Of a stretch of 57,374 nucleotides of DNA, positions 46,739 to 52,976 are shown piece after piece. Every line of letters begins with the position of its first letter. The first letter of the stretch is position 1. This stretch comes from Streptomyces durocortorensis (GTDB lineage Bacteria > Actinomycetota > Actinomycetes > Streptomycetales > Streptomycetaceae). A program made the position numbers and the translations under genes. The DNA is taken from positions 1-57,374 of the forward strand of contig NZ_JAFEUF010000010.1 of NCBI RefSeq assembly GCF_016901035.1. Reading direction: 5' to 3'. The notes under the pieces are model-generated. The model had not been told where the DNA came from. It saw only the letters and a program-made list of their open reading frames with translations, and did not search any database.

Positions 46739-46950
46739 CTGATCCCCCAGCCCCCGAAACACCGCATGCGCACGCCCCCCGACGTACCGGTGATGCTTTC
46801 AGAGGCACCCGGGTTTCGGTAACCGCTTACAGGCGCACCTTGATGCGATCGTGATCGTTATCCGGAGGTGGAGCGTCGAATTCCGGAGGCATCCGGTCAC
46901 GGATCGTTCACACGGTCGCCCGCAGGTGATCCGCCGACACCCGGAAGCGA
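46739..46950. other. Intergenic region upstream of the ABC exporter operon
   Basis: About 210 bases separate the exporter operon from the haemoglobin gene on the same strand. Contains the near-palindrome GTAACCGCTTAC (46819-46830) and a GATCG-rich stretch around 46842-46856. No gene is supported; it presumably carries the exporter promoter. Confidence 0.4.
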
Positions 46951-47355
46951 TCAGTCCGCGGTGTTGACCATCGAGGCGGCGGCGTACGTCAGGTAGTCCC
47001 ACAGCTGCCGCTCGTGCTCGGGCGCGAGCCCCAGCTCGTCAAGCGCGACCCGCATATGGGCGAGCCAGGCGTCATGGGCCGCGCGGTCCACCCGGAACGG
47101 CGCGTGCCGCATCCGCAGCCGCGGGTGGCCCCGGTGGTCGCTGTAGGTGCGCGGGCCGCCCCAGTACTGCATCAGGAACAGCGCGAACCGCTCCTCGGCC
47201 GGGCCCAGATCCTCCTCCGGATACATCGGCCGCAGCAGCTCGTCGCCCGCCACGCCCTCGTAGAAGCGGTGGACCAGGCGCCGGAAGGTCGCCTCGCCGC
47301 CGACCTGCTCGTAGAAGGTCTGCTCCTGAAGCGTGTCGCGCGGAATCTCAGTCAC
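46951..47355 (-). CDS. glbO: Group II truncated haemoglobin (GlbO-type)
   Basis: 134-residue 2-on-2 globin. Motifs are FYEQVGGEATFRRLVHRFYE (helix A/B with the Gly-Gly), PMYPEEDLGPAEERFALFL, QYWGGPRTYSDHRGHPRLRM (group II signature with Trp and Tyr around helix E/G) and RHAPFRVD, whose His is the proximal heme ligand. It binds oxygen and participates in redox chemistry, and is linked to NO and hypoxia responses in actinobacteria. The GTG at 47353-47355 is used; longer in-frame extensions overlap the divergent gene region and are not globin-like. It is divergent from the PCMT-like gene across a 115-bp region with a perfect palindrome. Confidence 0.93.
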   Translation of the reverse strand: MTEIPRDTLQEQTFYEQVGGEATFRRLVHRFYEGVAGDELLRPMYPEEDLGPAEERFALFLMQYWGGPRTYSDHRGHPRLRMRHAPFRVDRAAHDAWLAHMRVALDELGLAPEHERQLWDYLTYAAASMVNTAD

Positions 47356-47391
47356 CCGTCCATGGTCGCAGACGTACCGGCCGAGGTCAGC

Positions 47392-47403
47392 GGTCCTAGG
47401 ACC
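47392..47403. promoter_or_regulatory. Perfect 12-bp palindrome in a divergent promoter region
   Basis: GGTCCTAGGACC lies between glbO (minus) and the PCMT-like gene (plus), about 37 and 68 bases from their starts. It is a good candidate operator for either gene. Confidence 0.55.
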
Positions 47404-47470
47404 AACGTCCGGTATCCGGCCGTGCGCTTCCCCTCTCGCCCGCACGGCCCCGGCGCAGGACAGTGGAGAC

Positions 47471-48472
47471 ATGGGTGCGTACCGGCAAGGCCCCTCCCCG
47501 TCCGCCCCCGACGCCGAGGCCGACGCGGCGCGGGACGCCCTCGTGCGGGAGATCGCCGCGCGGGGCGAGCTCACCGACCCGGCCTGGCGCACCGCCTTCG
47601 CCGAGGTGCCCCGCCACCTGTTCGTGCCGTTCTTCTACGTGCACGGAATCCGGGGCTACGAACGCCTCTGGGGCGAGGACCCCGACCCCGAACGGCGCTC
47701 CCGCTGGCTGCACGGGGTGTACGCGGACGGAGCGCTGGCCACCCGGCTCAAGGACGGCGAACTCGTCTCGTCCTCCAGCCAGCCGTCCCTGATGGCCCTG
47801 ATGCTCGACGCCCTCGACGTGGCGGACGGACACACGGTCCTGGAGATCGGCACCGGCCCCGGCTACAACGCGGCACTGCTCGCCCACCGGCTCGGCGACC
47901 CCGCGGTGACCAGCGTCGATCTGGACCCGGAGATCACGGAGTCGGCGCGCGGGCATCTCGCCGCGGCCGGGTACAGCCCGACGGTGGTCACCGGCGACGG
48001 GGCCCGCGGCTGCCCGCAGCGCGCCCCGTACGACCGGATCATCGCGACCTGCACCCTGCCGTCCGTGCCGCAGAGCTGGCCGGAACAGTGCTGTCCGGGG
48101 GCGCGGATCCTCGCGCCGCTCGCCACCGGCCTGGTCTCGCTCCAGGTCCACGCGACGGCGCACGGCCCGCGCGCCGAGGGACACTTCCTGCACACCCCGG
48201 CGTACTTCGTGCCCCTGCGCGGGGCGCTCCCGCTGTCCGGCGGGCTGCCGCACCTCGGCGGACTGCCGCGCCGGGTGGCGGGGGACGACCTGTTCCGGTT
48301 CCTGCTGACGCTGACCGCGGGCACCCTCGATCCGCACGAGGCCCTCTCGCTCTGGGAGCGCGAGGGGCGGCCGCAGCGGGAGAGGTACGGCATCACCGTC
48401 GGCCAGGGCCGGCAGTGGGCCTGGCTCGACGACCCGCAGGGCCCGTACACCTGGCCGCTCGCCGCCGGGTGA
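47471..48472 (+). CDS. PCMT-like (protein-L-isoaspartate O-methyltransferase-related) methyltransferase
   Basis: 333 residues. The N-terminal part has RHLFVPFFYV and, later, ELVSSSSQPSLMALMLDALD, matching the conserved PCMT pre-motif in which Ser-Gln-Pro binds substrate. SAM motif I is VLEIGTGPGYNAALLAHRL, followed by VTSVDLDPEI. A C-terminal extension of about 100 residues goes beyond classic PCMT (~210 residues). Relatives act on isoaspartate in damaged proteins or, in some clusters, on peptide natural products; no peptide precursor is visible here. ATG at 47471, GGAG close upstream. Confidence 0.87.
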   Translation: MGAYRQGPSPSAPDAEADAARDALVREIAARGELTDPAWRTAFAEVPRHLFVPFFYVHGIRGYERLWGEDPDPERRSRWLHGVYADGALATRLKDGELVSSSSQPSLMALMLDALDVADGHTVLEIGTGPGYNAALLAHRLGDPAVTSVDLDPEITESARGHLAAAGYSPTVVTGDGARGCPQRAPYDRIIATCTLPSVPQSWPEQCCPGARILAPLATGLVSLQVHATAHGPRAEGHFLHTPAYFVPLRGALPLSGGLPHLGGLPRRVAGDDLFRFLLTLTAGTLDPHEALSLWEREGRPQRERYGITVGQGRQWAWLDDPQGPYTWPLAAG

Positions 48473-48539
48473 GGCGGTGCGCGTCGCGGTGTACGGGCCC
48501 TGGTGCCTGGTGGAACCGGTCCGGGAGATCCGGGCGGTG

Positions 48540-48583
48540 TCAGTCCCGGCGGACCGGGCGTGCCGTTCAGTCCCGGCGGACCG
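48540..48583. repeat. 17-bp direct repeat duplicating the end of the FHA gene
   Basis: TCAGTCCCGGCGGACCG occurs at 48540-48556 and 48567-48583. On the minus strand each copy reads VRRD followed by a TGA stop; they are 27 bases apart, hence in frame. The 94-base gap between the PCMT and FHA genes otherwise holds nothing recognisable. Confidence 0.85.
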
Positions 48584-50012
48584 TGATCGTCGTCCACGCC
48601 CCGACGTGCACCTGGTCACCGTCCTGGAGCGGCACGGGGACGTAGGGCTGGATCGGCTCCTCGGCGCCGTTCAGCGTGGTGCCGTTGGTGGAGTTCTGGT
48701 CGACGACCGCCCAGCCGCCGTCCGGCTGCTGCACGAGAACCGCGTGCTGGTGCGAGACGCCCGGGTCCTCCGGCGGCACCGACAGATCGACGTCGGGGGA
48801 CTCGCCGGTGCTCTGCCGGCGACGCCCGATGGTGATCTGGCCGCCGGTGAGCGGAAGCCGCTGCTCCGGGGAGTACGCGGGCAGGTTCAGCCCGGTCGCC
48901 TCGGGGCCGCTGCGCTGCATCATCGCCAGGAAGTACGCGCGGTCCGGAGCGATCACGGCGGTCCAGGACACGGACTCCTGGGACCGGCCCTGACCGGGAA
49001 CCCCGCCGTGCTGCTGACCTTGGTCGTACCCCTGGTCGTAGCCCTGGTCCTGACCCTGCTGCCGACCCGGACCCGGCTGGCCCTGGCCCTGGTGTCCCTG
49101 TCCCTGTCCCGGTCCCTGGCCCTGGTAGGGGTCCGGCTGCTGGAACTGCTGGGGCGGCTGCGACGGCTGGGCCTGGGAAGGCGGCGACAGCATCCAGTCG
49201 TCCCCGCCGCCGGTGTGCCCCGACGACTGCGGCGGCGCGGGCGGCGCCGACTGCTGCTGATGCTGCGGCGGCGCGAAGGGCGAGGCCTGCTGCGGCTCGA
49301 ACGGCGAGTGCCCCGAGGGAGCCGGCTGCTGCGGTTCGAACGGCGAGCGCGTCGACGGCGCCGACTGCTGCGGCGGGCCCTGCTGCTGGAACGAGGGCGG
49401 CGGCGGAGGACCCTGCTGGAACGACTGCGGCGGAGGCCCGCCCTGACCGCCGTTGCCGTGCGGACCGTTCTGCTCGGGGGCGAGCGGCTCGGCGGGACGG
49501 TTCATCTGCGAGGGGCGCGAGCCCTGGTAGTCGAACGGGTCGCGCGGCTGGGGCGCGCCGGGCTGACCGCCCTGCCCACCGGGCCCACCGTGACCACCCG
49601 GACCGTGCTGGCCACCAGGCCCACCGGGACCGCCCTGGCCGCCGGGGCCCGGCGCCTGGAAGCCGGGCGGCAGGTTGAGGCCGGGCGGCGGGCCGCTGGG
49701 CGTGCCGTGCTGCGGGGCCAGCGGGGTGTAGGAGGTCGCCGTGTTGGTGAGGAAGTTCCAGCGGCACTCCTCGCAGTACGGCGCCATCGCCTCACGCGGC
49801 GTACGGCACTGCGGGCAGAGCTCCGCCTGCATGGTGGGCTGTCCGCCGCCGGTGCCGGAGCCCGGCTGCGGGTAGCCGTAACCGGGCGCGGGCGGCGGAG
49901 GAGGCGGCGGGGGCACCGCGCCCGCGGGCGCACCGCCGGTCGTCATGCGGTGTCCGCAGACCTCGCACCAGTCCTCGGAACCCGACTGGTGTCCGTTCGG
50001 GCAGGTCGGCAT
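48567..50012 (-). CDS. FHA-domain protein with two N-terminal zinc ribbons
   Basis: 481 residues from ATG 50010-50012 (GGGGGAAG upstream). Zinc ribbon 1 is CPNGHQSGSEDWCEVCG and ribbon 2 CPQCRTPREAMAPYCEEC. A ~300-residue Pro/Gln/Gly-rich disordered linker follows, including GYDQGYDQGQ repeats. A C-terminal FHA domain (~385-481) has ITIGRRRQ, the phosphothreonine-binding GVSHQHAVL and NSTNGTTLNG. FHA domains read phosphothreonine, so this is the likely reader for the kinase encoded 3 kb upstream in the same run. A hairpin separates it from the VWA gene. Confidence 0.92.
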   Translation of the reverse strand: MPTCPNGHQSGSEDWCEVCGHRMTTGGAPAGAVPPPPPPPPAPGYGYPQPGSGTGGGQPTMQAELCPQCRTPREAMAPYCEECRWNFLTNTATSYTPLAPQHGTPSGPPPGLNLPPGFQAPGPGGQGGPGGPGGQHGPGGHGGPGGQGGQPGAPQPRDPFDYQGSRPSQMNRPAEPLAPEQNGPHGNGGQGGPPPQSFQQGPPPPPSFQQQGPPQQSAPSTRSPFEPQQPAPSGHSPFEPQQASPFAPPQHQQQSAPPAPPQSSGHTGGGDDWMLSPPSQAQPSQPPQQFQQPDPYQGQGPGQGQGHQGQGQPGPGRQQGQDQGYDQGYDQGQQHGGVPGQGRSQESVSWTAVIAPDRAYFLAMMQRSGPEATGLNLPAYSPEQRLPLTGGQITIGRRRQSTGESPDVDLSVPPEDPGVSHQHAVLVQQPDGGWAVVDQNSTNGTTLNGAEEPIQPYVPVPLQDGDQVHVGAWTTITVRRD

Positions 50013-50108
50013 GTCGGCGCTTCCCCCTCTCCTCTTCCGGCCCCGGAGGCCGTCATGCTGTCGATCGCGGCGTCGTTGCTCAGCGAATGCGGATGGCTGC
50101 TCTGTGCT

Positions 50109-50141
50109 CACGGCCGGTGGTCATCGGATGACCGCGCCGTG
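50109..50141 (-). terminator. Hairpin between the VWA and FHA genes
   Basis: Nested arms CACGGC/GCCGTG and GGTCAT/ATGACC around CGG form a 33-base stem-loop that begins directly after the VWA stop codon. It may attenuate read-through into the FHA gene. Confidence 0.75.
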
Positions 50142-51503
50142 TTACTTCTTGACGCGAACGGTCTTGGTGGAGCGCGTTTCGAGGGTCATCTCGTCCGCTT
50201 CCGCGACCTTCGCCTTCAGTCGCACAGTACCTGTCGCGGCATCGACGACGTCGACCACCTTCGAAAGCAGTTTCGCAGTGTCCTGGTTCCCGGACGCCGA
50301 TGCCAACTGCACCGCACGCCCCAGTTTCGCCGTCGCGCCGTCGAAGTCGCCCGACTTGCGCGCGTCCAGGCCCTGCTGGATGACCTGTGCCAGTTCCGCC
50401 TGACCCGTGTAGTGCGCGACCTGCGGATTGATCGACGTCGACGCCACCATGTCGTCCGTCCACACGGCCCGTACGAGCCCCTGCGACAGCGTCTGCGGCG
50501 TGCCCGCGCCCGAGGGGTCGGGCAGGATCAGCGAGACCCGGGCCGCCAGCATCTCCTGGCCGATCCCGGCCTCCGGCACCAGCACGCACACGTGGTAGTC
50601 GCGGGATTCGTCACCCCAGGAACCGGTCGGGTAGTCCCCGGCCCGGGGGCCCGCCTCGGTACGCCGCGCGGTGAGGTCCGCGACGGTCGGCGCGACCTGC
50701 TTCACGAACCGGATCTCCACCCCGACCGGCGTCCAGAGGCGCAGCGCGACGTCCGCGACCTCCTTGCCCATGGCGTTCTCCATCATCCGCGTGAAGTCCG
50801 CGGCCAGGCCCGAGGGGTCGGCGACGATGTCGGCCGTGCCGAGGAGGCCGGCGGCTATCCCGGTGACCTCCTTCACCTCCCAGTCGGTGCCCACCCCGCG
50901 GGCGTCGCAGGTGAACCGCCCGGCGCAGGACTCCACAGCCGCCCGCAGGTCCTCGGGGGACTCGTGCTCGTTGCGGCCGTCGGTCAGCAGGATGCCGTGC
51001 CGGATGGAGGCGTCGGCGGAGTTCAGCAGCCGGTCGGCCAGCCGCAGCCAGGTGCCGATCGCGGTGCCCCCGCCCGCGCTCAGCTTCCGCAGGGCGTCCT
51101 TGGCCCGGGCCTTCGTCTGCGCGTCGGCGACCGCGAGCCGCCCGTCGCCCGGATAGACGTCCTTGGCCACATGCGTCCCGGCGACCACCGCGAACCGGGT
51201 GCCCTCGCGCAGGGTGTCGATCGCCGCCGCCGTCGCGTCGCGCGCGTTGCGCATCTTCGTCGGCGGGTAGTCCATCGAGCCGGAGCAGTCGACCATCAGC
51301 ACCACGGCCGCGCCCGGCCCCTGCCCCGCCCCGGACCCGGGCGAGGGCCCTGCGTCCGCCAGCGGTGTCCCGCCGGTGGTTCCGCCGCCGGTCGAGGTCA
51401 CGGTGACGATCGCGTTGACCTCACGGCCGCCCTCGGGCAGGAACGCGTTCTGGTACACCTCGACGGAGAACTGCGGCACGGTCGACTTGGAGAAGTTGGC
51501 CAT
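50142..51503 (-). CDS. Cytoplasmic VWA-domain protein (TerY/YegL-like)
   Basis: 453 residues with no signal peptide. A beta-rich N-terminal region (VPQFSVEVYQNAFLPEGG) precedes a VWA domain with full MIDAS VLMVDCSGSMDYP (~66), a conserved Thr in GGGTAIGTWL and ILLTDGRNEHE. A beta-sandwich and a C-terminal helical/TPR-like segment (VIQQGLDARKSGDFDGATAK) follow. The metal-dependent VWA surface binds partner proteins; the genomic pairing with PP2C and kinase resembles the TerY-P triads described for stress systems. AAGGAG lies eight bases before ATG 51501-51503, and the gene sits 19 bases after the PP2C gene. Confidence 0.9.
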   Translation of the reverse strand: MANFSKSTVPQFSVEVYQNAFLPEGGREVNAIVTVTSTGGGTTGGTPLADAGPSPGSGAGQGPGAAVVLMVDCSGSMDYPPTKMRNARDATAAAIDTLREGTRFAVVAGTHVAKDVYPGDGRLAVADAQTKARAKDALRKLSAGGGTAIGTWLRLADRLLNSADASIRHGILLTDGRNEHESPEDLRAAVESCAGRFTCDARGVGTDWEVKEVTGIAAGLLGTADIVADPSGLAADFTRMMENAMGKEVADVALRLWTPVGVEIRFVKQVAPTVADLTARRTEAGPRAGDYPTGSWGDESRDYHVCVLVPEAGIGQEMLAARVSLILPDPSGAGTPQTLSQGLVRAVWTDDMVASTSINPQVAHYTGQAELAQVIQQGLDARKSGDFDGATAKLGRAVQLASASGNQDTAKLLSKVVDVVDAATGTVRLKAKVAEADEMTLETRSTKTVRVKK

Positions 51504-51522
51504 CTGGTCGGCTCCTTGAGGC

Positions 51523-52974
51523 TCAGACGGTTTCGCAGGCCGATCCTGCCCCTTGCGGCCGGACGGCGAACGGCACGAGCGCCACTGTTACGTTGTCGTG
51601 GCCCCCGCCGTCGAGCGCGTGCCCGACGAGCACCTGGGCCGCGCGCAGCGGGTGCTGCTGGGCGTCGGCCGGGACCGCGGCGGCCATCTCCTCGGCGGAC
51701 TCCGCGTAGTTCCACAGACCATCCGTGCACACGACCACCAGGCCCGGCCGGTCCGGCTTGAACGCAGCGGTGTGCGGCTCCAGTTCGTACGCGTCGGCGC
51801 CGAGCCAGCCCGTGATCGCGTGAGCGCGCTCGTCGGCGTACGCCTCCGCCTCGTTCATCAGGCCGGCCGCCACCATCTGCGCGGCCCAGGAGTCGTCCTC
51901 GGTGAGCCGGGCGGTCGGCTGGGTGCGGTCCTCGGGCACCCAGTAGACCCGGCTGTCGCCGACCCAGCCGACGATCAGCAGCTCGCCCGCCATGATCGCG
52001 CCGACCAGGGTGCAGGCCGGGGCGTTCTGGTGGCGGTGCGCGTCGTGCTCCATCGCCCCGGCCGGCTCCTGCGCCAGGGCGTTGACCGCCTCGGACGCGG
52101 CGACGATCGCCTCGTGCATCGCCTGCTGCGGATGCGTACCGCGCGGCAGGGACTCCAGCAGCGACTCGTTGGCGGCGCTCGCGGCGGCAGCCGACGCCTC
52201 GTCTGGGCGGCTCGCCGAGGAGACGCCGTCGCAGACGATCGCGACGACGGCGGGCGAACCGTCCGGCAGGGCGGTCGAGGACACCGCGAAGGAGTCCTCG
52301 TTACGGTGGTGGCGCAGGCCCCGGTCGCTCACCGCGGCCACCGAGCCGAGCTCCTGCTCCATGTGGTCGCGCTCGCGGGGCTGGGCGTGCCCGCAGTTCT
52401 CGCAGTAGCCGTCGGGGTCCACCCGGCCGGAGCGGCAGGCCACACAGACCTTCGCCCCGGCGGCGGGAGCGGCGGGTGCCGCGGCGGCGTGTTCCGCCGT
52501 ACGGGGGTCGGGCGCGGCCAGCGCGAAGTCACCGGCGTGCTCCGCACCGTCCTGCGCCGCCCGGTCGTCGTGGCGCACGGGAACGGCCGAGGACTCCGCC
52601 CCGCCAACGGGCCCCGCCGCACTGACGGGCCCCGGCCCACCGGTGGGCTCCGGCACCGGCTGCTGGCCGTGTTCCGGCCCCGTCAGCGGCCTGCCGCCCG
52701 AGTCCGTCCCCGGCAGGTCCGCCGGGCGGTGCACGGGAGCGGGCACGTCCGAGCTGTCGGTCTCCGCGGCGGCGGGCCACCGTACGGCCTCCGCCGCCGG
52801 CGCGGCCGCCCCCGCCGGGGGCACGGTGATGGCCATCGTGGGCCGGTCACCGGGGCGCGCCGGAACGGCGGAGAGGTCGTAGCCGCACGCCCCGCAGAAC
52901 AGGTCGCCCGCGTCCAACGGCTCCTCGCAGCCGGGGCACTTCGACAGGGCGGGCTGCTGGTGGCTCTGTGACAT
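51523..52974 (-). CDS. PP2C-type protein phosphatase with two zinc ribbons
   Basis: 483 residues. Zinc ribbon 1 (CPGCEEPLDAGDLFCGACG, ~17-35) and ribbon 2 (CVACRSGRVDPDGYCENCG, ~176-194) are separated by an Ala/Pro-rich linker. The PP2C catalytic domain (~225-478) has SDRGLRHHRNEDSFAV, AIVCDGVSSASRPDEAS, VGWVGDSRVYWV, CTDGLWNYA and GGHDNVTVALVPF, so all metal-binding aspartates are present. It should remove phosphates placed by the adjacent kinase. ATG at 52974 lies two bases after the kinase stop codon. Confidence 0.92.
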   Translation of the reverse strand: MSQSHQQPALSKCPGCEEPLDAGDLFCGACGYDLSAVPARPGDRPTMAITVPPAGAAAPAAEAVRWPAAAETDSSDVPAPVHRPADLPGTDSGGRPLTGPEHGQQPVPEPTGGPGPVSAAGPVGGAESSAVPVRHDDRAAQDGAEHAGDFALAAPDPRTAEHAAAAPAAPAAGAKVCVACRSGRVDPDGYCENCGHAQPRERDHMEQELGSVAAVSDRGLRHHRNEDSFAVSSTALPDGSPAVVAIVCDGVSSASRPDEASAAAASAANESLLESLPRGTHPQQAMHEAIVAASEAVNALAQEPAGAMEHDAHRHQNAPACTLVGAIMAGELLIVGWVGDSRVYWVPEDRTQPTARLTEDDSWAAQMVAAGLMNEAEAYADERAHAITGWLGADAYELEPHTAAFKPDRPGLVVVCTDGLWNYAESAEEMAAAVPADAQQHPLRAAQVLVGHALDGGGHDNVTVALVPFAVRPQGAGSACETV

Positions 52975-52976
52975 CT

